Shown: one piece after another, positions 26,504 to 39,200 of the stretch
How the letters are laid out: each line of letters begins with the position of its first letter
How positions within the stretch are numbered: position 1 is the first letter of the stretch
Assembly: GCF_011045115.1 (NCBI RefSeq)
Contig: NZ_JAAKZG010000009.1
Span: 62,001-126,000, forward strand
Reading direction: 5' to 3'
Origin: Mesorhizobium zhangyense
GTDB lineage: Bacteria; Pseudomonadota; Alphaproteobacteria; Rhizobiales; Rhizobiaceae
Length of the DNA: 64,000 nucleotides
Made by a program: the position numbers and the translations under genes
Notes under the pieces: model-generated
Told to the model about the DNA's origin: nothing
The model's database searches: none
Seen by the model: only the letters and a program-made list of their open reading frames with translations

Positions 26504-27688
26504 CTAGTTTATCTCAAGCAGCCCGGCCGCCCCCATGCCACCGCCGACGCACATGGTGACGACGGCATAGCGCACGCCGCGGCGCTTGCCCTCGATCAGC
26601 GCGTGGCCGGCAAGCCGCGCACCGCTCATGCCGTATGGGTGGCCGACCGCGATGGCGCCGCCATCGACATTGAGCTTTTCGGGATCGATGCCGAGCTTGT
26701 CGCGGCAGTAGATGACCTGCACCGCAAACGCCTCGTTGAGTTCCCAGAGGCCGATGTCATCGATTTTCAGGCCGTGGCGCTGAAGCAGGCGCGGCACCGC
26801 GAAAACCGGGCCGATGCCCATTTCGTCCGGCTCGCAGCCGGCGGCAACGAAGCCGCGCAATGTGCCGAGCGGCGTCAGGCCGCGCCTTTCCGCTTCCTTG
26901 CCGCTCATCATCACGCAGGCTGAAGCGCCGTCGGAAAGCTGGCTGGCATTGCCGGCGGTGATGACGTGGCCTTCGCCGCGCACGGGCTTGAGACCGGCCA
27001 ACCCTTCCGCGGTCGTGTCGGCGCGTGGGCCTTCATCATGGGCAAGCTCGACCTCGCGGTGGGAGACTTCCTTGGTCTTCTTGTCGACCACGGCCATCGT
27101 CGTCCTGATCGGTGCAATTTCCTTGTCGAAACGCCCGGCTTCGCGGGCGGCGGCAACGCGGCGCTGGCTTTCCAGCGCATATTCATCCTGCGCCTCGCGC
27201 GAAATGCCATAGCGCTTGGCGACGATCTCGGCCGTGTCGATCATTTGCATGTAGATGTCCGGCTTGATCGCCATCAGTTTCTCGTCGATCAGACGGAAAT
27301 TGTTCATCTTTTCGTTCTGGACGAGGCTGATCGATTCCAGCCCGCCGGCGATGCCTGCAGTGACGCCATCGTTGCGGATAGCATTGGCAAGGACAGCCAT
27401 CGCCTGAAGCCCGGAGGCACATTGGCGATCGATCGTGGTGCCGGCAACGCTGACCGGCAGGCCAGCGGTCACCAGGGCCCGGCGGGCAATGTTGAGGCCG
27501 GTCGTGCCCTGCTGCAAGGCGCAGCCCATCACGACATCTTCGATCTCGCCACCTTCGATCCCGGCACGGGCAAGGGCGGCAGCGATTGCATGGGCGCCCA
27601 GCGTGGCGCCCGGCGTGTCGTTGAGTGCGCCGCGATAGGCCTTGCCGATCGGCGTGCGCGCGGTTGATACGATGACGGCGTCTGCCAT
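26504..27688 (-). CDS. fadA: Acetyl-CoA acyltransferase (thiolase)
   Basis: A 394-residue thiolase that splits 3-ketoacyl-CoA in the last step of beta-oxidation. The nucleophile is Cys90 in [11 protein letters not shown]; the His in [17 protein letters not shown]-like sequence (here [16 protein letters not shown]) and the second Cys in [11 protein letters not shown] complete the site. It starts 30 bp after the multifunctional protein gene on the same strand, so the two form the usual fadB-fadA pair. Confidence 0.93.
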   Translation of the reverse strand: MADAVIVSTARTPIGKAYRGALNDTPGATLGAHAIAAALARAGIEGGEIEDVVMGCALQQGTTGLNIARRALVTAGLPVSVAGTTIDRQCASGLQAMAVLANAIRNDGVTAGIAGGLESISLVQNEKMNNFRLIDEKLMAIKPDIYMQMIDTAEIVAKRYGISREAQDEYALESQRRVAAAREAGRFDKEIAPIRTTMAVVDKKTKEVSHREVELAHDEGPRADTTAEGLAGLKPVRGEGHVITAGNASQLSDGASACVMMSGKEAERRGLTPLGTLRGFVAAGCEPDEMGIGPVFAVPRLLQRHGLKIDDIGLWELNEAFAVQVIYCRDKLGIDPEKLNVDGGAIAVGHPYGMSGARLAGHALIEGKRRGVRYAVVTMCVGGGMGAAGLLEIN

Positions 27689-27718
27689 TTCTTTCTCCTA
27701 TGCTCTGGGTTGCGCCGA

Positions 27719-29791
<2,073 letters not shown>

Positions 29792-29893
29792 GCAAGAAAC
29801 TCCCTGGTGGCGCAGCAAGCGCCTCATCCTAAAACCGGTCGCGTTTTGCGGGAGTTTTTGCGAGCGCACAAGATGCGTAACCTCCCGCCAGCG

Positions 29894-29911
29894 ACATACT
29901 ACCGAGTATGT
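29894..29911. promoter_or_regulatory. Inverted repeat upstream of fadB
   Basis: ACATACT (29894-29900), four bases, then AGTATGT (29905-29911): a perfect 7-bp palindrome about 100 bp upstream of fadB. Size and position suit a TetR-type (FadR-like) operator, but no regulator gene is adjacent. Confidence 0.4.
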
Positions 29912-29988
29912 TGAAGACGGGAGGCCCGGTCAATCGCCTTGGGAGGGGCGAAGGCGTAATTCAGCCGGTGGAAGTTTTCAGAGCGCGC

Positions 29989-31206
29989 TCATGCCGCCCG
30001 TGCCCAGCTTGGAAACGGGTCGGGCATGTCGCGCCAACGCCGCGGCTCGAAATCAGTCTCGGGCACGAGGCAAGCATCGAGCTCGGCGCGGATGCGCACC
30101 TCATTCATGGGATGGCAGCCGATGAAGACGATCTCCTGCCGGCGGTCGCCCCAGACTGGGTCGAGATAGGGCCTCATGGCGACGTGCCATTCCGGATGGT
30201 CCGGCCATTGGTCTTTCGGAACCGACGCCCACCACAGGCCGCGCTTGCCGGTGCGGACCAGCGCTCCGGCCTGGCTGAGTTCGCCAACATGGTGCGGCCG
30301 CGTCGCCAGCCAGAAAAAACCTTTGGCGCGGACCACGCCCGGCCAGGAGCGGTTGATGAAGGCCTGCAGCTTGAGTGGGTCGAAGGGCCGGCGCTCGCGA
30401 TAGACGAAAGACGTGATGCCGTATTCGTCGGTTTCGGGGACATGGTCGCGAAAACCGTTCAGTTCCTTGTACCAGAGCGGATGTTCCTGCGCCTTTTCGA
30501 AATCGAAACGCCCGGTATCGAGGATTTTTTCGAGCGGCGCTTTGCCGAAATCCGTTTCGATGATTTCCGCATCCGGATTGAGCGAGCGGATGATACGCTG
30601 CGCCATGTTGCGCTCGCCGGGGCGGGCATCGCCGATCTTGTTGAGCACCACGACGTCGGCGAACTCGATCTGCTCGACGAGGAGGTCGACCAGCGCGCGC
30701 TCGTCGCCATCGCCTGCCGTTTCGCCGCGGTCGCGCAGGAAGTCGCTGGATGAATAGTCTTTCAGCAGGTTCGCGGCATCAACGACCGTGACCATTGTGT
30801 CGAGGCGGGCGACATCGGAAAGGCTGTCGCCGTTCTCATCGCGGAAATCGAAGGTCGAGGCAACAGGCAGCGGCTCGGAGATGCCGGTCGATTCGATCAA
30901 GAGATAGTCGAAGCGATTTTGTTCGCTGAGCCGGCGAACTTCCGTCAGCAGGTCATCTCGCAGCGTGCAGCAGATGCAGCCATTGGTCATTTCGACGAGT
31001 TGCTCGTCGGTGCGGGAAAGATTGGCGCCGCCGTCGCGGATGATGGCAGCGTCGATATTGACCTCGCTCATGTCGTTGACGATGACCGCCACGCGGCGGC
31101 CTTCGCGATTGTTGAGCACGTGATTGAGAAGTGTGGTCTTGCCAGCACCTAGAAAGCCCGAAAGCACAGTGACGGGAAGACGTTTTCGCATGGGTTTTTC
31201 AAGCAT
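29989..31206 (-). CDS. CobW/COG0523 family GTPase, probable zinc chaperone
   Basis: A 405-residue G3E GTPase. The Walker A motif is [13 protein letters not shown], the metal-binding CxCC is in [12 protein letters not shown], and NKIGD gives base recognition; a CobW C-terminal domain follows. COG0523 proteins of this type (ZigA, ZagA, YeiR) hand metal, mainly zinc, to client enzymes when zinc is short. It lies 47 bp downstream of aztD in a unit with a Zur-like box, which argues for zinc rather than cobalt. AGGAG precedes the ATG. Delivery targets cannot be told from sequence. Confidence 0.88.
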   Translation of the reverse strand: MLEKPMRKRLPVTVLSGFLGAGKTTLLNHVLNNREGRRVAVIVNDMSEVNIDAAIIRDGGANLSRTDEQLVEMTNGCICCTLRDDLLTEVRRLSEQNRFDYLLIESTGISEPLPVASTFDFRDENGDSLSDVARLDTMVTVVDAANLLKDYSSSDFLRDRGETAGDGDERALVDLLVEQIEFADVVVLNKIGDARPGERNMAQRIIRSLNPDAEIIETDFGKAPLEKILDTGRFDFEKAQEHPLWYKELNGFRDHVPETDEYGITSFVYRERRPFDPLKLQAFINRSWPGVVRAKGFFWLATRPHHVGELSQAGALVRTGKRGLWWASVPKDQWPDHPEWHVAMRPYLDPVWGDRRQEIVFIGCHPMNEVRIRAELDACLVPETDFEPRRWRDMPDPFPSWARAA

Positions 31207-31253
31207 GATTGGTTCTCCTTGCGGGAAGAGTGCCCGGCCGGGCAGGGCGACGA

Positions 31254-32453
31254 TCAGTGCGTTTCGCCGGAGCCGCCGACGGCGACGATGTTGAAGGGCT
31301 TACCTTCGACCGAAATGTCCTTCGTTTTCTCGAAGCTCTTGGCATCGATGACATGGAGCGTGCTCTTCAGCGGGTCGGTGACGTAGATGGCATCATCGGC
31401 AACCGCGATGCGCGGGCGCGGATCGCTCCAATGGCCGTCCATGCTGTAGGGATCGGTGAGGGGCAGGGACTTGGTGATCGCGCCCGAAACCACATCGAGT
31501 TGGTGGATCATGCCGTCCTCGGTGAAGACATAGGCGAATTTCGGCCGCACCGGATCGACGGCGAAATGCACGCGTCGCGTCGGCAGTTCGATCCGGCGGA
31601 AGGCTTCCTTGCTGGTCGAGTCGATCAGCACCACCGCACTCGGGCCGTAATTGCCGAGGAAGTATTGCAGACCCCGGCCACCGACCAGCGTCGTCGTTTT
31701 CCCTTCGGGCAGCGTTTCCGAATAGGGCAGGAACTCGATGGACGGCTCCTTGTCGCCGCTCTTTACGATCAGCAGGCCTTTGGCGCAGGCGATTGCGAGG
31801 ATGTTCCCGGAGGCGGCTTCGCCATGCAGGCCGGGGCAGGAATGCACGTCACCGACCTGCGCGCCTGAAGCATCGACAACTCGGATGCCGACAGGCAGTT
31901 CGTCCGGTTTTTCCTTATTTGGCTCAGTCAGCAGAACATGACCGTCGAAAGCCACCGCCAGGCCGTGATGCGGCGCATCGGTTTTCGTTTCGCGAAAATC
32001 CGCCTTGCCGTCGAGGACGTCCGTCTCGCTGGTCGTGCGGGCTACACCCTCACCGTCAAAGAACAGCGCGATATCGCCGCCATGATCGACGAAATGCGAC
32101 GGCTTCTTGCCGGCGAACTCAACATCCAGCAGTTTCGCGTCCTCGATCTTCAGATCGCCGTGGTCGCCATGATCGCCGATGGAAATGCCGCTGGAGATCG
32201 CCTGCACGATGTCGCCCTTGCCCTGCACGGCAAAGATCGTTTTGCCGCTGTCGCTACGGGCGAGGCTGGTCGGAACCTTGGTCGCGAACTTGCCGAGTTC
32301 CCTGCCGCTTCCGGCATCGAGCGCGCGCACGACAGGCTCGCCATGATCGGAGATGAACAGCCGCCATGCGGTGTTTTCTTCGGCGAAGGATGCAGTGGCG
32401 GCGATGCCCGCAAGGAGGGCTGCGACTGAAACCGTCTTGAGCAGATGAAGCAT
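31254..32453 (-). CDS. aztD: Periplasmic zinc metallochaperone AztD
   Basis: A 399-residue exported protein: signal peptide ([23 protein letters not shown]) then a beta-propeller-like repeat protein. Histidine-rich sites are seen at [19 protein letters not shown] and DAPHHGLAV, as in the AztD chaperone described in Paracoccus, which carries zinc to AztC. The start at 32453 has GAGGA six bases upstream; an ATG at 32465 is also in frame. It forms a unit with the CobW gene, apart from aztABC by 174 bp that contain a Zur-like box. Confidence 0.88.
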   Translation of the reverse strand: MLHLLKTVSVAALLAGIAATASFAEENTAWRLFISDHGEPVVRALDAGSGRELGKFATKVPTSLARSDSGKTIFAVQGKGDIVQAISSGISIGDHGDHGDLKIEDAKLLDVEFAGKKPSHFVDHGGDIALFFDGEGVARTTSETDVLDGKADFRETKTDAPHHGLAVAFDGHVLLTEPNKEKPDELPVGIRVVDASGAQVGDVHSCPGLHGEAASGNILAIACAKGLLIVKSGDKEPSIEFLPYSETLPEGKTTTLVGGRGLQYFLGNYGPSAVVLIDSTSKEAFRRIELPTRRVHFAVDPVRPKFAYVFTEDGMIHQLDVVSGAITKSLPLTDPYSMDGHWSDPRPRIAVADDAIYVTDPLKSTLHVIDAKSFEKTKDISVEGKPFNIVAVGGSGETH

Positions 32454-32464
32454 GGTGTTCCTCA

Positions 32465-32478
32465 TAATGTAATAACAT
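32465..32478. promoter_or_regulatory. Zur-like box upstream of aztD
   Basis: On the minus strand this reads ATGTTATTACATTA, just before the aztD start. The same 14-mer stands at 35365-35378 ahead of aztA, on the plus strand. It has the AT-rich, ATGTNATNACAT type symmetry of alphaproteobacterial Zur sites. Zinc control is inferred. Confidence 0.55.
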
Positions 32479-32627
32479 AACGTTTAGTTCGATGAAAAAA
32501 GGCGGAAGGTCGTCCCGCCTTTCAGGGAAGTTGTCGTGGGGCTCTATTCCAACAGAAACCAGAGAAAAGATCGCGCCTTATCAGCCGGTTGGAGAGCGAA
32601 CCTGATTCAGTTTATGCGGATCGGCAC

Positions 32628-33572
32628 TTAGCTCCCGAGGATCGCGCCTTTGATCGTGGTGATGTTGTTGCGCATCATGTCGATATAGGTCGAGGCTGGG
32701 CCGCCCTTGAACGACAGCGCATCGGAATACAGAGTACCGCCAACCTTGAGCCCGGTTTCGGAGGCGATCTGCTCGATCAGCCGGGTGTTGGTGATGTTTT
32801 CCACGAACACCGCCGAAGCCTTGTCTTCCCGAACCTGCCTGATCAGCGCGGCGACGTCGGCAGCCGAAGGTTCCGCTTCTGTGGAAATGCCTTCGGGCGC
32901 CAGGAAGGTTAGGCCGTATTCGTGCTCGAAATAGCCGAAGGCGTCGTGCGAGGTGATGATCGTGCGCTTGCTCTCGGGGATCGAGGCGATGGCTGCCTTT
33001 ACCTCGCCTTCGGTTTCCGTCAGCTTCTGCGTATAGGCGTCGGCGTTTGCTTTATAGGCGCCGCAGCCTGCCGCATCGGCGGCGCAGAAGGCTTCGGCGA
33101 TGTTCTTCACATAGATTTTCGCGTTGGCGATCGACTGGAAGGCATGCGGGTCGGTATCGCCATGATGGTGGGCGTGCCCGTCGGCGGCTTCGCCTTCCTC
33201 CGCTTCCTCGAATTCTTCTTTCATCTTGATCGGTTCGACGCCCTTGGTCAGTTCGACGATGGTCGCCTTGGTGGCGCTGGCCTCGACAAGGCGCTGCAAA
33301 AAGCCCTCGAAATGCAGACCGTTGACGAGAACGACATCTGCCTTGGACATCGCGACCGCGTCGGCCGGCTTCGGCTCATAGACGTGGGCGTCGCCATCGG
33401 GACCTACGATGGTGGTTACCTCGATGCGGTCGCCGCCGACATTTTTCGCAAAATCCTCGATGACGGAGAAGCTGGCGACGACCTTCAGCGGTTCGGCGAA
33501 GGCGGAAGCCAGGCCGAAAGGGGTTAATGTTATAACGCTCATGAGGGCGGCAAGCCGGATTGTCTTGAGCAT
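32628..33572 (-). CDS. aztC: Zinc ABC transporter substrate-binding protein AztC
   Basis: A 314-residue periplasmic binding protein of the cluster A-I (ZnuA/AztC) type, with a signal peptide (MLKTIRLAALMSVITL...SAFA). Expected zinc ligands: His in GDAHVYEPKP, His in LHFEGF, His in SHDAFGYFEHEY and Asp in LYSDALS. A flexible acidic and histidine-rich loop (ADGHAHHHGDTDPHAF) probably gathers zinc. The start at 33572 has AAGGAGA eight bases before; longer frame starts are shadow sequence. It follows aztB by 23 bp. Confidence 0.93.
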   Translation of the reverse strand: MLKTIRLAALMSVITLTPFGLASAFAEPLKVVASFSVIEDFAKNVGGDRIEVTTIVGPDGDAHVYEPKPADAVAMSKADVVLVNGLHFEGFLQRLVEASATKATIVELTKGVEPIKMKEEFEEAEEGEAADGHAHHHGDTDPHAFQSIANAKIYVKNIAEAFCAADAAGCGAYKANADAYTQKLTETEGEVKAAIASIPESKRTIITSHDAFGYFEHEYGLTFLAPEGISTEAEPSAADVAALIRQVREDKASAVFVENITNTRLIEQIASETGLKVGGTLYSDALSFKGGPASTYIDMMRNNITTIKGAILGS

Positions 33573-33595
33573 GGGAAAAATCTCCTTGATGTTGA

Positions 33596-34462
33596 TCAGG
33601 CGGTTCTGTGGCGATGCTGGCGCAGGCGCGTGTTGAAGACGCCGCGCGTGCCAAAAATGGTCGAGAAGAAATAGACCGCACCGGCGGAAAGGATGATGGC
33701 CGGGCCGGAGGGCAGGGACTGGTGATAGGAAATCAGCAGGCCGGCGATGCAGGAGGCAAAGCCGATGAGGATCGCCAGCGCGCACATGCGCTCGACGCGG
33801 GCCGTCCAGAAGCGGGCGGCGGCGGCCGGCAGGATCATCAGGCCGACCGATAGCAGCGTGCCGAGCGCCTGGAACCCGCCGACCAGATTGAGCACGACCA
33901 GGCTGAGGAAGATGAAATGCACCGGCGTGCCGAGGTGACTGACCGAGCGCAGGAACAGGGGGTCGAGACATTCGGCGATGATGGCGCGCCAGAAGATCGC
34001 CAGCGTCAGCAGCGTGGTTCCGCAAATCATGGCGATCAGCGTCAGCGCTTCGTTGTTGAGGGCGAGCACGGTGCCGAACAGCACATGCATGAGATCGACG
34101 CTGGAGCCCTTTATCGAAACCATCAGCACGCCGAGCGCCAGCGACACCAGATAGAAGGCAGCCATCGAGGCGTCTTCCTTCTGGATGGTGAAGCGCGAAA
34201 CAACGCCTGCACCCAGTGCGACGACGACGCCGGCGATAAGTCCGCCAATCGTCATCGGCAGGATCTGCAGACCGAACATATAGAAACCGACCGCCGCACC
34301 CGGCAGAATGGCATGGGCCATGGCGTCGCCGGTCAGGCTCATGCGCCGCAGCATCAGGAAGACGCCGACAGGGCAGGCTCCGAGCGACAGCATCAGCGAG
34401 CCGGCAAGCGCGCGCTGCATGAAACCGAATTCGACGAACGGGGCGATCAGGAAATCATACAT
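33596..34462 (-). CDS. aztB: Zinc ABC transporter permease AztB
   Basis: A 288-residue ABC-3 family permease with about eight hydrophobic helices; GLQILPMTIGGLIAGVVVALGAG and VGLMILPAAAARFWTAR are family segments. It forms the membrane channel with AztA as motor and AztC as binding protein. It starts eight bases downstream of aztA (minus strand), which speaks for one transcript. The 5' end MYDFLIAPFVEFGFMQRALAG fits the family start. Confidence 0.93.
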   Translation of the reverse strand: MYDFLIAPFVEFGFMQRALAGSLMLSLGACPVGVFLMLRRMSLTGDAMAHAILPGAAVGFYMFGLQILPMTIGGLIAGVVVALGAGVVSRFTIQKEDASMAAFYLVSLALGVLMVSIKGSSVDLMHVLFGTVLALNNEALTLIAMICGTTLLTLAIFWRAIIAECLDPLFLRSVSHLGTPVHFIFLSLVVLNLVGGFQALGTLLSVGLMILPAAAARFWTARVERMCALAILIGFASCIAGLLISYHQSLPSGPAIILSAGAVYFFSTIFGTRGVFNTRLRQHRHRTA

Positions 34463-34470
34463 GGTGCTGC

Positions 34471-35313
34471 TCAGGCCGCCCTTGGACCGGATTCGTGGTC
34501 ATGTTCGCGGCTCTCGCCATGGTCGTGATGATGGTGGCTGTGATCGAGGGAATGCGCGTGGTCATGATCGTGCGCATGGCCGTCCGGCTCGCACCAGGGC
34601 GCGTTGTCGTGCCAGGCTTCGTCGAAGCGGCGCGCGCGCAGCAGGTTTTCCGGGCGCAAGGTCTCTTTCGTCACGCCCCAGGCAACGGGCTGGCGCGCCA
34701 GAAGCAGCGTTTCAGGAAAATGCTCCCGCACAAGCTCGAGGTCGTGAACGACGACCATCACCGTGCGGTTTTCGCCATGCCAACGCTTGATCAGCAGGAT
34801 CAGGTCGCCAACGGTCTTGGCGTCCACCGCGTTGAACGGTTCGTCGAGAAGGATCAGGTCGGCGTCCTGCACCAGCACGCGGGCAAACAGCGTGCGCTGC
34901 AACTGCCCACCGGAAAGCGTGTCGAGCGGCCGCTTTTCGAAACCTTCGAGCCCAACCGCCATCAATGCTTTTGCGACATCGTCGCGATCGTCCTTGGTGA
35001 AGCGTCCGAGCAGCCCTCGGCGCGGCCACAGGCCCATGGAAACGAGATCGACGACGCGGGCAGGGAAGGAGCGGTCGAGTTCCGATTGCTGCGGCAGATA
35101 GGCGATGCGCGCGCCCTTGGTATTGAGACAGGTTCCGGCCATAGGCTTCAGCACGCCGACGATACCCTTCATCAGCGTCGATTTGCCGGAGCCATTGGCG
35201 CCGACGACGGCGGTCAGCGAACCGGTCTTCACCGCTCCGCTCAGATGGTGGACCGCCGGGTGGCTGTTATAGCCAAGCGTCAGGTCGCGGAATGTCAGGC
35301 ATGCGTCGGTCAT
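34471..35313 (-). CDS. aztA: Zinc ABC transporter ATPase AztA with His-rich tail
   Basis: A 280-residue ATPase: Walker A GANGSGKST, Q-loop YLPQQSELD, signature LSGGQLQRTL, Walker B LILLDEPFNAVD and switch VVHDLE. After the normal fold, about residues 245-275 form a histidine-rich tail with 13 His (HAHDHDHAH and SHHHHDHG among them), likely to bind zinc in the cytoplasm. The first gene of aztABC; a Zur-like box lies about 52 bp upstream. The Shine-Dalgarno is weak. Confidence 0.93.
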   Translation of the reverse strand: MTDACLTFRDLTLGYNSHPAVHHLSGAVKTGSLTAVVGANGSGKSTLMKGIVGVLKPMAGTCLNTKGARIAYLPQQSELDRSFPARVVDLVSMGLWPRRGLLGRFTKDDRDDVAKALMAVGLEGFEKRPLDTLSGGQLQRTLFARVLVQDADLILLDEPFNAVDAKTVGDLILLIKRWHGENRTVMVVVHDLELVREHFPETLLLARQPVAWGVTKETLRPENLLRARRFDEAWHDNAPWCEPDGHAHDHDHAHSLDHSHHHHDHGESREHDHESGPRAA

Positions 35314-35364
35314 GGAACCATCTGGAACAAGCGCGATCTTTCGATCGATGGCCTTGGATATGTG

Positions 35365-35378
35365 ATGTTATTACATTA
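35365..35378. promoter_or_regulatory. Zur-like box upstream of aztA
   Basis: ATGTTATTACATTA, identical to the minus-strand sequence at 32465-32478 ahead of aztD. It lies in the aztA-ridA gap (35314-35596), which otherwise holds no gene that I can support. Confidence 0.55.
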
Positions 35379-35596
35379 GTCAACGATAGGGCTAGGCAAA
35401 TGCGGTGGATTCATGGCGCGCCGGTTCGCCGTCCACAATGGACAGGCATATCTCGCTGATTTGCCGTAGCTGGCTCTTGCCGCGCGGCGGGCCGAAATCT
35501 AAGAGGCTGTTCGAACTCGCCCTTCACGGGCAAGACGAAGTTGGCGGGCTGCCTTTGGAGAGGCGCGCGGCAACGAACCAAGGAAGGAAGAAATCC

Positions 35597-35941
35597 ATGA
35601 CCATCCGCCGCATCGATGTCGGTCCGCGCATGAGCGATATCGTCATCCACAACAACACGATTTATCTGGCGGGCCAGGTCGGCAAGCCGGGCACCAGCGT
35701 CACCGAGCAGACCAAGGATATCCTGGCCTCGATCGACGAACTGTTGGCCAAAGCCGGCTCGGACAAGACGAAGATCCTTCAGGCGATCATCTGGCTCGCC
35801 GACATGAGCACCTTCGCCGAAATGAATGCCGTGTGGGATGGCTGGGTGCCGCAGGGCAACACGCCCGCCCGCGCTACCGGCGAGGCCAAGCTGGCGGCGC
35901 CGGAATACAAGGTCGAGATCATCATCACGGCCGCTGCCTGA
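35597..35941 (+). CDS. RidA family protein
   Basis: A 114-residue YjgF/YER057c/UK114 (Rid) family protein. RidA-type enzymes hydrolyse reactive enamine and imine intermediates of PLP enzymes. Key features are the GQVGKPGTSVTEQTKDILASIDELL helix region and the ARATGEAKLAAPEYKVEI segment with the expected arginine. The ATG at 35597 follows GGAAGGAAG; longer frame starts are not credible. A strong terminator follows, so it is probably a single-gene unit. Confidence 0.9.
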   Translation: MTIRRIDVGPRMSDIVIHNNTIYLAGQVGKPGTSVTEQTKDILASIDELLAKAGSDKTKILQAIIWLADMSTFAEMNAVWDGWVPQGNTPARATGEAKLAAPEYKVEIIITAAA

Positions 35942-35957
35942 TCAGGCTGACAGGCAC

Positions 35958-36008
35958 GTCTCGCGCCCCGGCACCCACCGGCGGCGCGAGACATGCACGG
36001 ATTTTCTT
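35958..36008 (+). terminator. Rho-independent terminator after ridA
   Basis: GTCTCGCGCC (35958-35967), loop, GGCGCGAGAC (35983-35992): a perfect 10-bp GC-rich stem, followed by a T-rich stretch at 36002-36009 (ATTTTCTTTT). The rest of the gap, 36009-36264, is AT-richer and must hold the ndvB promoter; no clear operator was seen. Confidence 0.7.
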
Positions 36009-36264
36009 TTGCCAAATTTCAGGCGTCCGCCGGGCGGCAATCGCGAAAAAGACAGGGATTTGCATCCTGTCATTATCGGTTGATCCAATTGACATTTTTT
36101 TGACAGGGAAATGTCCGACACATTTCCGCGAAGGCCCATATTGCAAGGCAAAATAATATTTTAGCCGACGTGTGATGCAACCAATCGTATTCCGAATGGT
36201 TCTGGCCATATAATGGCTGCGTTGCGAGACGCGGCACCCTTTTTGTTGAGCGGATTTAATATTG

Positions 36265-39200
36265 ATGAACGTTCAGACTGATCCTGCCGCGTTGGAGGAA
36301 AAGACAGTTGCAATTTTTCCGGCAGTTGCCGAGCAACCCATACGTTCGAACTATCTTCCAGAAGACCGCCTGAGGGCATTGGGCGAAAGCCTCGCCCGAA
36401 ATGAAGTGACCGACTTCTACGGTCTCAAGCCTTTCGACTTCCAGGCCCGCAACCGCGAGAACGCGGAAAAGATCCTCGCCGTCTATCGTGCCACCAATGC
36501 AGCGCAGGCGAAGGGCGACGCCATAACGCCGGCCGGCCAATGGCTTCTCGACAACAATTATCTGGTCGAGGAAACGATCTTCCAGATCAAGCGCGACCTT
36601 CCGCGCCGTTTCTACCGCGAACTGCCGACGATGACGCTTTCCAACGGTGCGGTCGTGCCGCGCGCGCTGGTTCTTGCCTGGGTCTATGTCGCGCATTCCG
36701 ACAGCACCGTTCTGGCCGACATGTTCAAGGCGCTCGTCGACGGCTATCAGTCGGTCGAGCCGATGCATATCGGCGAATTGTGGGCGCTGCCGTCGCTGCT
36801 GCGCTTTGTGCTGATCGAGAATTTGCGCCGGCTTGCCGTGCGCGTGAACAGGGCGCACGAGATGCGCCAGATCGCCAACGACGTCGCCGACCGCGTGCTC
36901 GCTTTCGTCGATGGTGACGATCGCAAGACGATCCTGTCGAGCTACACTGAGCATGCCCGCGACACGACCTTTGCCACGCAGCTCCTCCATCGCCTTCGCG
37001 ACGGTTCGCAGAATTCGGGCAGGGCGCTTGTCTGGCTCGAGGACCAGCTCGAAAAATCCGGCTCCGACGCCGAAGAAATCATCATCAAGGAACACCAGAC
37101 GCTGTCGAGCGGCAACGTCACCACCGGCAATATCATCAAGGGCCTGCGGCTGCTCAACGACGTCGACTGGACGATATGGTTCGAGTCGGTCAGCCCGGTC
37201 GATGGCCTGCTGCGCGAGCGCAGCAATTTCGGCGCGCTCGATTTCCAGTCGCGCGACCAGTATCGCCAGGCGATCGAGGATCTGGCGCGGCGGTCCAAGC
37301 GCAGCGAATACGACGTGGCTGAAAAGGCGATCGACATGGCCGAGCAGGCCGGCGAGCCAGGCGACCCCAAGGCTGCCAACTGCAACGATGTCGGATTTTT
37401 CCTCGTCGGGCCGCGCCGGCTCGAACTGGAGAAGGAAATCGGCTTCAGGCCGGATTTTGGCCTCAGGCTTCTGCGCGCTTTCAAGAGCACCGGCTGGGCC
37501 GGCATCGTCGTGCCGGTTTTCGCGCTGACCGTTCTGCTTCTCACGATGTCGGGTTTTGCATTGGCCGGAATAGGCCTTTCTACCCCCGCGATCATCCTGA
37601 TGCTGGTCCTGTTCTGCGTGCCGGCGAGCGAAGGCGCGATGGCGTTCTTCAACACCATTGTGCTTCTGTTCCTGAAGCCGACGCGGCTGGTCGGCTACGA
37701 ATTCAAGGAGGGCGTGCCGGGCGAGGCGCGCACGCTGGTGGTGGTGCCATCCCTGATCGGGTCGCGCGACGATGTCGAGGAGAACATCCGGCAGCTCGAA
37801 GTGCATCATCTGGCCAACATGGAAGGCGAGATACATTACGCGCTTCTGTCGGATTGGCCCGACAGCGAAAGCGAGCAGACCTCCGGCGATCTTGAAATCC
37901 TCAATTATGCCCGCGCCGAGATCACCAAGATCAACCAGCGCTATCCCGTCGAAGGCGCGCCGCTGTTTCATCTCCTGCACCGGCGCCGGCTCTACAACCC
38001 TTCCCAAAAGACCTGGATGGGCTGGGAGCGCAAGCGCGGCAAGCTGCACGAATTGAACCTGCTTTTGCGCGGCGATGGTGACACGACGTTCCTGCCGCCG
38101 GATGCCCCGCTCCCGGAAGGCGTCGTCCATGTCATGACGCTTGATGCCGACACCAAGATGACCCGCGATGCGGTGAAGCGTCTGGTGGGCAAGCTGTGCC
38201 ACCCGCTGAACCGGCCGGAATTCGATGCCGACCATCGCCTCATCACCGCAGGCTACGCGATCCTGCAGCCGCGCGTGACGCCGACACTGACCAGCGGCGA
38301 CGAAGCTTCGTTCTTCCAACGCGTGTTTTCGGCCAATCGCGGCCTGGACCCTTACGTTTTTGCCGTGTCCGATTTGTATCAGGACGTGTTCGGTGATGGC
38401 ACTTTCACCGGTAAGGGCCTCTATCATATCGACGCGATGGAAGCGGCGTTGCACGGCCGCATCTCGGAAAATTCCATCCTCAGCCACGATCTGCTCGAAG
38501 GCGCGTTGACGCGTTCGGCGCTGGTCACCGACGTCGAGGTGGTCGAGGATTATCCGACGCGTTATTCCGTCGACGCGTCGCGCCAGCATCGCTGGTCGCG
38601 CGGCGACTGGCAGCTTCTGGGCTTCATCTTCGATCCGAAGTCGGGTGTGCCCGCGCTTTCCCGCTGGAAGATGGTGGATAATCTGCGCCGCACGTTGACG
38701 CCGATCTTCTGGGTCATGTCTTCGATCGGCGGCTGGACGCTGCTGCCCTTCACGCAGGCCGCGCAATGGCAGGCCTTGCTCATTCTCAGCCTGTTCATGG
38801 CGCCGACCTTCGACATCGTGAACTCGTTGATGCCGAAGAGCCGCGATGCGACCGCGCGCGGCCATTTCAGCGCGATTGCCCGCGATGTCGCCTTCGGCAC
38901 CGCCATGGTGGCGCTGCGCGTGGTGTTGATGGCCCACAGCGCCTGGATGATGGGCGATGCGATCGTGCGCACGCTTTATCGGCTGTTCGTCAGCCGGCAA
39001 AACCTGCTCGAATGGCGCACGGCCTCGCAGGCGCACAAGACCGGGGGCAACGATCTCCTGTCTTATTACAGGATGATGCGCGGCGCGGTAATCATCGCCA
39101 TTGCCGGCCTGGCCATTCCGGTGGCTGCGGATTCGACCGGCAGCTTCGTCGCCTTCTTCTTCGCAATCTTCTGGGCCGGCTCGCCGGCTTTCGCCTGGCT

